Shown here: piece by piece, positions 15,172 to 23,183 of the stretch | How the letters are laid out: each line of letters opens with the position of its first letter | Numbering within the stretch: the stretch's first letter is position 1 | Source of the DNA: Terrihalobacillus insolitus | GTDB lineage: Bacteria; Bacillota; Bacilli; Bacillales; Amphibacillaceae | Assembly: GCF_028416575.1 (NCBI RefSeq) | Contig: NZ_JAMQKB010000012.1 | Coordinates: forward strand, 1-64,000 | Length of the DNA stretch: 64,000 bases | Direction: 5' to 3' | Notes under the pieces: generated by a model | Seen by the model: only the letters and a program-made list of their open reading frames with translations | Told to the model about the DNA's origin: nothing | Database searches by the model: none | Made by a program: the position numbers and the translations under genes

Positions 15172-15939
15172 ATGTTGAAAATTGGGTCGTATGAATTCTC
15201 GTCAAGGTTATTACTAGGAACAGGGAAATATCCTGATTTTGATGTTCAAAAAGAAGCAGTAGACGTTTCGGAGACAGAGATTTTAACGTTTTCAGTTAGA
15301 AGAATGAATATATTTGACGCAAACCAACCTAATTTTTTAGAAAAATTGGATGTTGGAAAGTATACATTGCTTCCAAACACAGCAGGTGCTAAGACAGCGG
15401 AAGAAGCAGTACGTATTGCAAAGCTAGCAAAAGCATCTGGACTTTGCGATATGATTAAAGTGGAAGTAATTGGCTGTCAAAAGACATTATTGCCAGATCC
15501 GTTAGAAACTTTGAAGGCATCTGAGGAACTATTAAAAGAAGGTTTTACCGTATTGCCCTATACATCAGATGACGTCCTTTTGGCAAAACGACTAGAAGAA
15601 CTGGGCTGTCATGCAATTATGCCTGGTGCGTCACCAATTGGTTCTGGTCAAGGAATCGTGAACCCACTAAATTTACGTTTTATTATCGAACAATCCACTG
15701 TACCCGTCATTGTGGATGCTGGGATTGGAGTACCTTCTGATGCGGCTATGGCGATGGAGCTTGGTGCAGATGGCGTCTTACTGAATACCGCGGTTTCTGG
15801 AGCAAAGGATCCAGTCAAAATGGCACAAGCAATGAAACTCGCAATAGAAGCAGGACGACTAGGTTTTGAAGCGGGGCGCATTCCGAAAAAGCGTTATGCT
15901 ACAGCAAGCAGCCCAACGGAAGGAATGAGCGTTTCGTGA
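15172..15939 (+). CDS. thiG: Thiazole synthase ThiG
   Basis: 255 residues, (beta/alpha)8 barrel. The Schiff-base lysine Lys96 is in [10 protein letters not shown], and the phosphate-binding region reads [21 protein letters not shown] and GVLLNTAV. It condenses deoxyxylulose phosphate, dehydroglycine from ThiO and sulfur from ThiS. ATG at 15172 is used, 8 bases after AGGAGGCGG; a TTG two codons earlier is less likely. It overlaps thiF by four bases. Confidence 0.96.
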   Translation: MLKIGSYEFSSRLLLGTGKYPDFDVQKEAVDVSETEILTFSVRRMNIFDANQPNFLEKLDVGKYTLLPNTAGAKTAEEAVRIAKLAKASGLCDMIKVEVIGCQKTLLPDPLETLKASEELLKEGFTVLPYTSDDVLLAKRLEELGCHAIMPGASPIGSGQGIVNPLNLRFIIEQSTVPVIVDAGIGVPSDAAMAMELGADGVLLNTAVSGAKDPVKMAQAMKLAIEAGRLGFEAGRIPKKRYATASSPTEGMSVS

Positions 15940-16955
15940 GTGAACGGTACTCCAGACAGGAGCTATTTACACCAATTGGAGTAGAAGGGCAGCAGAAAAT
16001 AAGAAATAAGCATGTCCTTATGATCGGTGCAGGTGCTCTTGGTACAGGAAATGCCGAGGTGCTTGTACGTGCAGGGGTAGGGAAGATAACGATTGTAGAT
16101 CGCGATTATGTGGAATGGAGTAACTTGCAGCGTCAACAACTATATACGGAAGAAGATGCAAAACAGAGAATTCCTAAAGCAGTTGCAGCTAAAGAACGTT
16201 TGCAACACATTAATTCAGATGTAGAAATCGAATCTCTTGTAATGGATGTTTCTGTAGAAGAAATGGATGAACTTGCGAAAAATGTCAATGTAATAGTAGA
16301 CGCAACCGATAACTTTGATATTCGAATGATCATCAATGATATTTCTCAAAAGTATCGTATTCCTTGGATATATGGAGCATGTGTTGGAAGCTATGGTATT
16401 AGCTACACAATTATACCGGGGGAAACCCCATGCCTAAACTGTTTATTAGAGACTGTTCCAATGAATGGCGTGACATGCGATACGGTTGGCATTATTGGTC
16501 CAGCTGTTCAAATGGTTGTTTCCTATCAAACGACAGAAGCACTAAAAATTTTAGTGGAAGATTATGATGCTTTACGCAAAAAACTGGTATCGTTTGATTT
16601 ATGGCAAAATCAACATACAGCGATCAATGTCCAAAATGTTAAAAAGGAAACGTGCTTATCTTGCGGATCTGATCGTAGTTATCCGTTTTTATCTTATTCC
16701 AACCAAACAAAAACAGCAGTGCTATGTGGAAGAGACACCGTTCAAATTAGACCTCCCGAAAACATCGATCGAAATTTAGACAGTTTGGCAAAGGTTCTGT
16801 CAGGGAAAAATGGTAAAATATCACAAAATCCATACTTACTCTCTTTTTCCGTCGAACCACACCGACTTGTCATTTTTAAAGATGGTCGCGTATTGATTCA
16901 TGGAACGAAAGACATTGCCGAGGCAAAAACACTATATCATCGATACTTAGGCTAA
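15936..16955 (+). CDS. thiF: ThiS adenylyltransferase ThiF (MoeB/HesA family)
   Basis: 339 residues, E1-like enzyme. Nucleotide-binding [17 protein letters not shown], the RQ-rich segment NLQRQQL, catalytic-Cys region GVTCDTVG, and two CxxC zinc pairs (CLNC and CLSC). A C-terminal extension of about 75 residues follows the second CxxC; it is typical of MoeB-like E1 proteins and is not a full rhodanese. It activates the ThiS C-terminus. GTG start inside the thiG end. The same enzyme could also serve MoaD, since no separate moeB is in the window. Last gene of the operon. Confidence 0.93.
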   Translation: MSERYSRQELFTPIGVEGQQKIRNKHVLMIGAGALGTGNAEVLVRAGVGKITIVDRDYVEWSNLQRQQLYTEEDAKQRIPKAVAAKERLQHINSDVEIESLVMDVSVEEMDELAKNVNVIVDATDNFDIRMIINDISQKYRIPWIYGACVGSYGISYTIIPGETPCLNCLLETVPMNGVTCDTVGIIGPAVQMVVSYQTTEALKILVEDYDALRKKLVSFDLWQNQHTAINVQNVKKETCLSCGSDRSYPFLSYSNQTKTAVLCGRDTVQIRPPENIDRNLDSLAKVLSGKNGKISQNPYLLSFSVEPHRLVIFKDGRVLIHGTKDIAEAKTLYHRYLG

Positions 16956-16974
16956 ACTTATCGACCTCACCATT

Positions 16975-17006
16975 AAAAAAGCTCTTGATTAATCAAGAGC
17001 TTTTTT
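16975..17006 (+). terminator. Terminator of the thiazole operon
   Basis: AAAAAAGCTCTTGATT and its perfect complement form a 16-bp-arm palindrome ending in a T tract. The T run occurs on both strands, so it can also serve the convergent small gene at 17031. Confidence 0.93.
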
Positions 17007-17030
17007 ACATATCTATTTTATAAAATTTTT

Positions 17031-17177
17031 TTACATTAAATCGTAAACTGATTCTTCAAAATAAAGCCAGTGAAAGTATTCTACTTCCTCATCCGTCATT
17101 CGCAGGACATCTTCCCTCTGGAAGTTCGTTTTCTCCCATAAATGTTCCATCTTATTGTTTTTTTCCATTTGGCTCAT
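17031..17177 (-). CDS. Small acidic protein, 48 residues
   Basis: ATG at 17177 lies 5 bases after AAGGGGGAG, a strong site, and the frame ends near the shared terminator. The product is acidic and helical with an R-E-D-V-L-R-M-T-D-E-E-V-E-Y segment, somewhat like the short BH0509-type proteins of Bacilli (R-x-D-L-x-x-M-T-D-E-E-L). That comparison is from memory and weak. No membrane segment. Confidence 0.65.
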   Translation of the reverse strand: MSQMEKNNKMEHLWEKTNFQREDVLRMTDEEVEYFHWLYFEESVYDLM

Positions 17178-17437
17178 TTTGACTCCCCCTTGGAAGGCTT
17201 TTTTCATTATGTTAGACCGCTTTTTGTTATCTTGCTATTATTATATATCTCGAAATTAGATAAAACAAATATCAATTTAAGATAAATTATCCATAAGTGA
17301 TATGTTTGCGATATTTATCCTTTTGCAGTCTTCATTTCGCTCCTATTTTTTAATAAAAATTAGTAGTTTTATAGACATCTCCCCGTAAAATGGTAAAATA
17401 AAGTGAAGGCAGAAAACTACTTTGGGGAGAAATTTAT
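17178..17437. other. AT-rich divergent promoter region
   Basis: A 260-base AT-rich spacer between two divergently read genes. I see no gene, repeat or strong hairpin in it. Confidence 0.4.
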
Positions 17438-18034
17438 ATGCAGCTTTGGATGAGAAAAATATTTGTTTTCCTTATTACATTTGTAACGTTAGGGATGTAT
17501 GTCCCACCGAACTATATATATACAGATGCGGCTGAGAGCAATGAAGTATTTTCTCCAAAAGAGGATTCTGATGCCAGTGAGCATGCGGATGTTGTAATTG
17601 ATGAAGAAAAAATTGAACAAAATGATGTAAGTAACTCCTTTATTAGCGTAATAAAAGAACAAGTAAAAGAGCAGTCCATTTCTAAACTAGGACCTCGAAT
17701 CGCAGGACAGGTTGATGAAGACTTTATGAGCAGTATTTTACCGAACATGGAAGAAGCTATTGAAGCGATCTTAGCAGAAGTCGGTAACGAAAATATTCCA
17801 TATTATGCAATTACTGAACAACCGACACCAGGATATGGTGAAAAGATTTTTGATATATATGATTTTCGAACAAAAAAGGATGTCGCCAGGTTCCATATTA
17901 GACGTGATAATCGACCAGGAGAAGGTTACTGGTTCAATTTCCATTATCATTTAAGCAAGGATGGTTTTGAAAAACATCATTCTATTGGAGAAATTTATTG
18001 GGATAAGAATACTCCGCCGAAATGGATGTCGTAA
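17438..18034 (+). CDS. ypjP: YpjP-like protein
   Basis: 198 residues. The start MQLWMRKIFVFLITFVTLGM is a signal peptide or membrane anchor; an acidic linker follows (residues about 35-65), then a conserved globular part with YYAITEQPTPGYGEKIFDIY and FHYHLSKDGFEKHH, ending DKNTPPKW. This layout and the W-M-R-K-I start match the YpjP family of B. subtilis, whose function is unknown. RBS GGGGAG before ATG, own terminator downstream, so monocistronic. Confidence 0.85.
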   Translation: MQLWMRKIFVFLITFVTLGMYVPPNYIYTDAAESNEVFSPKEDSDASEHADVVIDEEKIEQNDVSNSFISVIKEQVKEQSISKLGPRIAGQVDEDFMSSILPNMEEAIEAILAEVGNENIPYYAITEQPTPGYGEKIFDIYDFRTKKDVARFHIRRDNRPGEGYWFNFHYHLSKDGFEKHHSIGEIYWDKNTPPKWMS

Positions 18035-18080
18035 CATTTAGTAGTAGGTTAAAATTAATACTAAAATTCATGTGCAAATT

Positions 18081-18110
18081 AAATCGGTTATTTTTCGCCG
18101 ATTTTTTTTG
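18081..18110 (+). terminator. Terminator after ypjP
   Basis: AAATCGG and CCGATTT arms followed by a T tract. Confidence 0.8.
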
Positions 18111-18229
18111 ATTCCAACTTTTGATTTCTTACCTAACTAATTACGTATCATTAACATGTAAAAATTTCCTTGGCTATCTATAGTACTTCTCCACAAACTA
18201 TCAATAAAGAAGTGTAAAGGAGGAGTCCT

Positions 18230-18367
18230 ATGCGGAAACGAAGAGGGCAAAAACATGCAGCACTCACAAATAATAAAACACCAAAAGAAAGCATACCTGA
18301 ACAAGAGGAAATTTTTAATCGAAGCAATCACAATCGTCCAAAGGAAGGACCAGGTTCTAAGGGCTAG
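18230..18367 (+). CDS. Small basic hydrophilic protein, 45 residues
   Basis: ATG at 18230 follows AAGGAGGAG at good spacing. The product is basic and polar with Asn, Lys and Pro and no hydrophobic run (MRKRRGQKHAAL...NHNRPKEGPGSKG). Composition is like minor small acid-soluble spore proteins of Bacilli (SspP type, with Asn-His-x-Arg), but I cannot assign a family. It is followed 21 bases later by another small gene, likely one transcript. Confidence 0.65.
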   Translation: MRKRRGQKHAALTNNKTPKESIPEQEEIFNRSNHNRPKEGPGSKG

Positions 18368-18388
18368 ATTCTAAGGAGTTGGTTTAAT

Positions 18389-18565
18389 ATGGATGAAAGT
18401 AGAAAGTTCTCCTATGCTCGTAAAACGAAAAAAGAATATGTAGATATCAAAGACATCGAACATCAAATAACCTATCCTGGTCAGGAAGAATTTAACTTGC
18501 GGAACGTTTCCTATACCCCTGGTGAGAATAATTATTTAAACGAGTATAACGAGGATGATGAATAA
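18389..18565 (+). CDS. Small Tyr/Asn-rich protein, 58 residues
   Basis: ATG at 18389 lies 11 bases after AAGGAG. The product has a basic start, several tyrosines (YPGQEE, SYTPGENNYLNEY) and an acidic tail. Not recognised. Together with the preceding 45-residue protein it probably forms a two-gene unit closed by the hairpin at 18574. Confidence 0.6.
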   Translation: MDESRKFSYARKTKKEYVDIKDIEHQITYPGQEEFNLRNVSYTPGENNYLNEYNEDDE

Positions 18566-18573
18566 TTAGTTTT

Positions 18574-18612
18574 AAAAGCAGTTGGACTGGTCAAGCCAAT
18601 CTAACTGCTTTT
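18574..18612 (+). terminator. Hairpin after the two small genes
   Basis: AAAAGCAGTT at 18574-18583 and AACTGCTTTT at 18603-18612 are perfect arms; there is only a short T run, so termination strength is uncertain. Confidence 0.6.
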
Positions 18613-18661
18613 GAAATACAAACTCGATTAAAAATTCATATAGCTTAACGTAGAATTCCCA

Positions 18662-18877
18662 TCAACTATCTTTTTGTGTGTTCCATGTTTTCCTATCTGT
18701 ATTATTTGTGACAACCTCTTCCTCAAGAGGGGAAAGGGTGTTATTCTCTGTACGTTTTTCGTTCTGTCCTGGAAATTGCTCAAATTCACTGTCCATTACA
18801 TCATTCATAACAGCAGAACTGTCTGTTTCTTGTTTTACATTATTCATTTGTTTCCTAAGCTGTTCTTTTCCTGTCAT
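18662..18877 (-). CDS. Small acidic hydrophilic protein, 71 residues
   Basis: ATG at 18877 is preceded by TTGGAGGG. The product is charged and rich in Asn, Glu and Thr, without signal peptide, cysteine or hydrophobic core, so it is likely disordered. Not recognised. Convergent to the small-gene pair upstream and divergent from the pseudouridine synthase gene. Confidence 0.6.
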   Translation of the reverse strand: MTGKEQLRKQMNNVKQETDSSAVMNDVMDSEFEQFPGQNEKRTENNTLSPLEEEVVTNNTDRKTWNTQKDS

Positions 18878-19023
18878 TTAGTACCCTCCAACTTTACATG
18901 ATTATTAGTATTCTCCCACTTTTACTATTTAATATCCTGAGGCCGTTTCACGAAATCCCTATAATTCCCCGTATTTCTGGTAGAATATGAGCAATAAGGA
19001 TTAATTTTAGGAGGTAAAAAAGC

Positions 19024-19923
19024 ATGTATGGACATAAGAAAGGTACGAGTAATCAAACGAATAAATCTCTTACATATAAGGTCAAAGAGCCAGTTGAACT
19101 ACTACCTTTTTTATTAGAAGTTATAAATCGCGGCCGTAACTCTGTTAAGTCTATGCTGACACGCGGGCAAGTATCAGTTGACAATGAGGTACAAACAGCA
19201 TACGATTATTCGCTTCAACCAGGACAGGCCGTGACTATCTATAAAAATAAAGTAGTAAAAGAGGCCTCACTAATGGATCTTACTATCCTACACGAGGATG
19301 AAGATATAATTGTCATTAACAAGGAGGCAGGGCTTTTGTCTATTTCATCGCCTAATGAAAAGACAATGACTGCCTATCGTCAGCTCATGAATCACGTTCG
19401 CAGAGAAAATCCAAGCAACCGAATTTTTGTCGTCCATCGCCTTGATCGGGATACTTCAGGTGTGATGATGTTTGCAAAAAAGGAGTCTGTAAAGCGGAAA
19501 CTACAGAATTCCTGGAAGGACATAGTCCAGGAGCGTACATACGTAGCTCTTGTGGAAGGACAGATGAAGAAACCAGAGGGGACTATATCTTCTTGGTTGA
19601 AAGAAAGTAGCACACACAAAATGTATTCAAGCCCAGACAAAAATGGTGGACAGTTAGCTGTTACCCATTACAAAGTAAAGCAAACGAATAAACAATTTTC
19701 CTTATTAGAGGTGCAATTAGAAACGGGTAGAAAAAATCAAATACGTGTCCATATGCAAGATTTAGGCCATCCGATTGTCGGGGATAAAAAATATGGCTCC
19801 AAATTAAACCCTATTGGTCGATTGGGACTCCACGCAAAAGTATTAGCCTTTTTGCATCCGACAAAAGGCGAACTGATGCGGTTTGAAGCCAATGTTCCAA
19901 GTTCTTTTTTTAGCAAAATATGA
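19024..19923 (+). CDS. RluA-family RNA pseudouridine synthase
   Basis: 299 residues. An N-terminal S4-like RNA-binding segment (LLPFLLEVINRGRNSVKSML, residues about 26-75) precedes the catalytic domain with VVHRLDRDTSGVMMFAK; Asp141 of HRLD is the catalytic residue. C-terminal LLEVQLETGRKNQIRVHM and HPIVGDKKYG are the other family motifs. It isomerises uridine in rRNA or tRNA; the target (RluD-like or another) cannot be chosen from sequence alone. Good RBS GGAGG. Confidence 0.9.
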   Translation: MYGHKKGTSNQTNKSLTYKVKEPVELLPFLLEVINRGRNSVKSMLTRGQVSVDNEVQTAYDYSLQPGQAVTIYKNKVVKEASLMDLTILHEDEDIIVINKEAGLLSISSPNEKTMTAYRQLMNHVRRENPSNRIFVVHRLDRDTSGVMMFAKKESVKRKLQNSWKDIVQERTYVALVEGQMKKPEGTISSWLKESSTHKMYSSPDKNGGQLAVTHYKVKQTNKQFSLLEVQLETGRKNQIRVHMQDLGHPIVGDKKYGSKLNPIGRLGLHAKVLAFLHPTKGELMRFEANVPSSFFSKI

Positions 19924-20116
19924 GAACCAAATTCGTTTATCCTACTGGGTGAAGATGTTTCATAACGTTCATCATCTTGAATAATACATTTCCAGTTAAA
20001 TAATTCCATAAAAGTATCTTCAATGGGGCAGGGGTGATTGTGCCCTAATTTAGTTAAATTCTTAATCAGTACAACAGCGAAGAACCATTTTTCAAGATAA
20101 AATAAATGGAAATAAG

Positions 20117-20150
20117 AGCTTGTGGATAAGTTAACTTTTCCACAAGCTCG
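20117..20150. promoter_or_regulatory. Hairpin formed by two opposed DnaA-box-like 9-mers
   Basis: GAGCTTGTGGA at 20117-20127 and TCCACAAGCTC at 20140-20150 are perfect arms. They contain TGTGGATAA (20122-20130), a perfect DnaA box on the minus strand, and TTTTCCACA (20137-20145), one mismatch from TTATCCACA. A third partial match, GAATCCACA, is at 20189. No T tract follows, so it is not an obvious terminator. Confidence 0.5.
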
Positions 20151-20209
20151 AAAAGCAGAAAAATATGTTTAATCAATAGCTAATATGGGAATCCACAAGT
20201 ACAATTAAA

Positions 20210-20266
20210 AACGTTTCTTAACATGCAAATGTGTTGACCTGTTCTACCTACATATTAAGAAACGTT
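20210..20266. repeat. Inverted repeat near the XRE gene
   Basis: AACGTTTCTTAACATG (20210-20225) and CATATTAAGAAACGTT (20251-20266) match at 15 of 16 positions around a 25-base loop. It may be a paired operator or a long hairpin downstream of the XRE regulator gene. No T tract. Confidence 0.6.
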
Positions 20267-20324
20267 AATTCAATTCATAAAACAGTTCTAATTAGTAATT
20301 GAGATGGTAAAAATTTAGATGAAA

Positions 20325-20681
20325 TTATTTATGATTCCGAGTTCTGTCCTTCCATTCCAGCATGACATTGATAATCTTCATGATTGTGTCTTGGTCATCC
20401 TCGCTAATTCGATGTAACAATCGTTTTAGCTGTTCGACTTTCTCGCTTTCGCGGTCATTAAGGGTTGCAAATCGAAAAAGTTCTTCGAGTGAAATCTCTA
20501 GTGCTTTTGTCACCTTTTCTATGGTGTCAATCGTAGCATTTTTTTCTCCTCTTTCTAATTGACCTATGTATGTCGGGTGCAAAGATGATAAATGAGCCAA
20601 TTCTTCTTGGCTCAATCCCCGCTCCTTTCGTAATTTTCGAATTCGCTCCCCTATGACCTTGGACATTACTCTTTCAGTCAT
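20325..20681 (-). CDS. XRE-family helix-turn-helix regulator
   Basis: 118 residues. N-terminal Cro/C1-type HTH at about 10-65 (IGERIRKLRKERGLSQEELA, HPTYIGQLERGEKNATIDTI), followed by a charged C-terminal helical tail (residues 75-118) probably for oligomerisation. The HTH is of the SinR/XRE group, but the tail is not the SinI-binding helix pair I would expect of SinR. RBS GAGGTG before ATG. The spacer upstream separates it from the divergent Sda-like gene at 21107, so it may control that gene. Confidence 0.8.
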   Translation of the reverse strand: MTERVMSKVIGERIRKLRKERGLSQEELAHLSSLHPTYIGQLERGEKNATIDTIEKVTKALEISLEELFRFATLNDRESEKVEQLKRLLHRISEDDQDTIMKIINVMLEWKDRTRNHK

Positions 20682-21106
20682 GGATGCTTCACCTCAGTTT
20701 TCGGTTTAGAGAAACTACTGTAAATATACACCTAATTCATATATTAATCGAAGATACTACTAATATTATTTAATCGAAATATTGATATACTATAAATATT
20801 GGTGTAAAATTGTTAATAAATGAAAAAGAACAAATGTGTGTGTCTGTGATCTTCTTTTGCTTAGTGAGAAGGGATTTGGATGGTAAATGAGATAGGAATT
20901 TCCTCACAAGCAATATTACCTATTGGTTTTAAAAATAAACCTAATTCATGAAAAAATAGTAATATTGGAAGAATTGTTGTGAAATAGACACAAATATTGG
21001 ATCCTGTGAAATATATTTGACTTCATAGATAATTATCTAAGCACATCCCTTTTATGAGGATGGATTTTATTTTTCTTTCAACTTATGTAAGTTAAGGGTG
21101 ATATTA
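20682..21106. other. AT-rich divergent regulatory region
   Basis: No gene. TTAATCGAA occurs twice (near 20745 and 20772), and AATATTG-type words occur several times (near 20780, 20796, 20962, 20993), which could be regulator sites. CCTAATTCAT also occurs twice. Confidence 0.4.
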
Positions 21107-21238
21107 TTGTTTGAAAATTTGTCAGATCAAAAACTAATAGAAGGCTATAAGAAAGCAAAAGAACTTGGATTAGACAGAGAGTTCGTTAGGATATTGGAAA
21201 GTGCATTATTAAGCAGAGGGTTAAAGATAACGAACTGA
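21107..21238 (+). CDS. Sda-like sporulation kinase inhibitor, 43 residues
   Basis: TTG start at 21107, 7 bases after AAGGGTG. The product reads LSDQKLIEGYKKAKELGLDR then EFVRILESALLSRGL, which follows the Sda pattern L-S-D-x-x-L-I-x-x-Y-x-K-A-x-x-L-x-L-x-x-x-F-I-x-L-x-x-x-E-L-x-R-R. Sda binds the dimerisation domain of sporulation histidine kinases and blocks phosphorelay entry when replication is impaired. A second Sda-like gene faces it at 21301. It is too short for most gene callers. Confidence 0.75.
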   Translation: MFENLSDQKLIEGYKKAKELGLDREFVRILESALLSRGLKITN

Positions 21239-21300
21239 GGTCGTTTTTGTCACAAACGTTTACTCCAACACTATAAGATAGACTAATGAGGAAGGGCTAG

Positions 21301-21492
21301 TCATAAGCCCCGTGAAAAGTTCGTTATCGATGGAGTTTTAATCGGTTTGTATTCTCCTTTTAAAAAATCCTCGATATCAATTTCTCTTTCTTTAATCTCT
21401 TTTTCTAACGTGCTAATTAATCCACAGTCAGTTCTTAACGCGATCGCCTTGATGAATACCTCAACTAATAAATCATCACTTAGATAATCCAT
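21301..21492 (-). CDS. Sda-like protein with C-terminal extension, 63 residues
   Basis: ATG at 21492 lies 7 bases after AAAGGGG; an ATG eleven codons upstream is less well placed. MDYLSDDLLVEVFIKAIAL then GLISTLEKEIKERE follows the Sda helical hairpin pattern (L-S-D-x-L-L-x-x-x-x-x-K-A ... L-x-x-E-I-x-x-R). About 20 extra residues follow (DIEDFLKGEYKPIKTP...), not present in B. subtilis Sda. Convergent with the other Sda-like gene, 62 bases apart. Confidence 0.65.
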   Translation of the reverse strand: MDYLSDDLLVEVFIKAIALRTDCGLISTLEKEIKEREIDIEDFLKGEYKPIKTPSITNFSRGL

Positions 21493-22021
21493 TTTGTAAT
21501 CCCCTTTATTGGGAAGTGGCTCCAACCTCTTACCTAATATCTAGTATAGATCTTGATCATAACGTCGCCAAGTTGTAATATTTTACAAAAGCAGAACTTG
21601 ATGTAAGAGTAGTTTATACCTGTTAAATAGGATCCACAAAATTGGAAAAGGGTGCCTTGAAATAACTCAAGACACCCTTCTTATCATTGTAACATATATG
21701 TTCATGTAAAAATCAATTCAATTTTAAACTAATAAATGCCGCGGTTTAATTCCACCTGGTTTTTACCTACACGACGTAAGCCCTACCTCTCTTACGTCCT
21801 TACGACTCCGAAGTCGATCCAGTGTGAATAAGTCTTACTGAAAACATAAGCAGAACGCCAATAATCTTTACCTTTTTTAGTTACATAATGATTTACAAAT
21901 AGTTATATTACCATACAAGAACATAGTTGTCAAACTTTAAATTCAGTCATTCAAACATGGAAAGAGATTGAAATATTCCGTATAATGAATAAGGAATCGT
22001 TTATAAAGGGAGTCGTATAGT
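21493..22021. other. Long spacer, no protein gene, several hairpins
   Basis: Holds a terminator-like hairpin (21648-21679) and a compact structured stretch at 21773-21815: GACGTAAG pairs with CTTACGTC around a 10-base loop, and CGACT pairs with AGTCG next to it. This part is more G+C-rich than its flanks. It could be a repeat remnant or a small RNA; I cannot assign it. Confidence 0.4.
21648..21679. terminator. Terminator-like hairpin
   Basis: AAGGGTGCCTTGA (21648-21660) and TCAAGACACCCTT (21667-21679) pair with a single mismatch; weak T run. No gene ends immediately upstream. Confidence 0.5.
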
Positions 22022-22750
22022 ATGAGTATAGAGCTTATCGCTTTAGATATGGATGGTACGTTATTGAATTCGAAAGAAGAAGTTTCCGCAGCAAATCGTC
22101 AAGCTATTAATAAAGTACGTGAACGTGGAGTTGAGGTGGTTCTTTCTACAGGACGTCATATTATGACAAGTAGGGAGTATGCAAAGGAGCTAAATTTATC
22201 CTCTTATTTAATTACTGTAAATGGGAGTGAAATATGGACAACAAAAGGTGAATTAATCGACCGTCAGTTGATTGATTTAGATTCAATAAAAAAGCTTGTT
22301 GAATTGAATGAAAAATATCAAACGATCGCATGGATTACCTCCACGGAAAACGTATGGAGAGGTAAGTTCCCTGCTGATTTAGAATCTCACAAATGGTTGA
22401 AATTTGGTTTTAATACCGATAATCAAGAGATCAAAGATAGAATACTAGAGGAGCTGCGAGATAATGAGTTTCTTGAATTAAGCAACTCAAGTCCAACTAA
22501 TATTGAAATAAACGCGGTGGGGATCAATAAAGCGCGTGCGCTCGAAAAAGTGTGCAGCCGAATGGGTATCACTTTGGATAAGGTTATGGCTATGGGGGAT
22601 AGTCTGAATGATATAAAAATGATTGAAGAAGCAGGTCTAGGGATTGCCATGGGAAATGCACAAGAAAAGGTGAAGGAAGCAGCTGATTGGGTAACAAATA
22701 CGAATGAAGAAGATGGGGTTGCACGTGCAATCGAACATTGGTTACTATAA
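22022..22750 (+). CDS. Cof-type HAD-superfamily phosphatase
   Basis: 242 residues. Nucleophile motif LDMDGT (Asp9, acid/base Asp11), motif II STGR, and motif IV GDSLNDIKMIEEAG, with a class IIB cap between. These enzymes remove phosphate from small metabolites such as sugar phosphates, PLP or FMN; the substrate here is unknown. It is slightly shorter than most Cof proteins (about 260-290), with a compact cap. RBS AAGGGAG before ATG; it stands alone. Confidence 0.88.
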   Translation: MSIELIALDMDGTLLNSKEEVSAANRQAINKVRERGVEVVLSTGRHIMTSREYAKELNLSSYLITVNGSEIWTTKGELIDRQLIDLDSIKKLVELNEKYQTIAWITSTENVWRGKFPADLESHKWLKFGFNTDNQEIKDRILEELRDNEFLELSNSSPTNIEINAVGINKARALEKVCSRMGITLDKVMAMGDSLNDIKMIEEAGLGIAMGNAQEKVKEAADWVTNTNEEDGVARAIEHWLL

Positions 22751-22876
22751 TTCACAGATACACTAAAATACTTCTCTACAAACGTTAGAAACAATTTCAG
22801 TGGTTGAGCTTATACTGTGGGAATGTATAAAAATGTAGATTATAGAAAATATAACATGTTAATAACAATAAAAATA

Positions 22877-22912
22877 GAAACGCATGGATACTTATAAAGT
22901 ATCCATGCGTTT
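22877..22912. terminator. Long palindrome between convergent genes
   Basis: GAAACGCATGGATACTT (22877-22893) and its perfect complement form a 16-17-bp stem around a 2-4-base loop. It lies between the HAD gene and the convergent zinc-finger-like gene and probably terminates both, though the T run is short. Confidence 0.65.
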
Positions 22913-22989
22913 CATTCAATTGTCTTGATTCATTTGTTTGGTATTTTAGCGAACATTAATACATTATTTTCACAATACCATTACTTTTA

Positions 22990-23169
22990 TCAATCTAACA
23001 TGCGGTTGTTTTCATCCACATTGATCAATCCCGATGGCTCGGCCCGATCTCCTGGGTGAAAAATACCATCACCGCCACAAACGGTACACGTATATTGCCA
23101 TTCTTCATCATCGGCAAGCATCCCAGTTCCTTCACATGCCTTGCAAGTGTTTTCTCTTCTATCGACCAC
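22990..23169 (-). CDS. Small CxxCxG zinc-finger-like protein
   Basis: About 59 residues with CKACEGTG and CTVCGGDG, the DnaJ central-domain type zinc motif (two C-x-x-C-x-G-x-G), which would bind one zinc. GTG at 23169 is chosen because GGAGGG lies 7 bases before it; a longer in-frame ATG overlaps the aconitase gene end. It directly follows the aconitase-family gene, so the two are probably co-transcribed. Role unknown; a chaperone-like or redox role is only a guess. Confidence 0.75.
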   Translation of the reverse strand: MVDRRENTCKACEGTGMLADDEEWQYTCTVCGGDGIFHPGDRAEPSGLINVDENNRMLD

Positions 23170-23183
23170 ATCTATCCCTCCAT

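Larger units (their letters stand above)
19924..20324. other. 400-base spacer with two notable hairpins
   Basis: No protein gene is seen. It holds the DnaA-box hairpin at 20117 and the long inverted repeat at 20210, both described separately. Confidence 0.5.

Noticed and set aside
20117-20150. Replication origin
   Set aside because: Two DnaA boxes in a hairpin are too few, and no dnaA, dnaN or AT-rich unwinding element is nearby.
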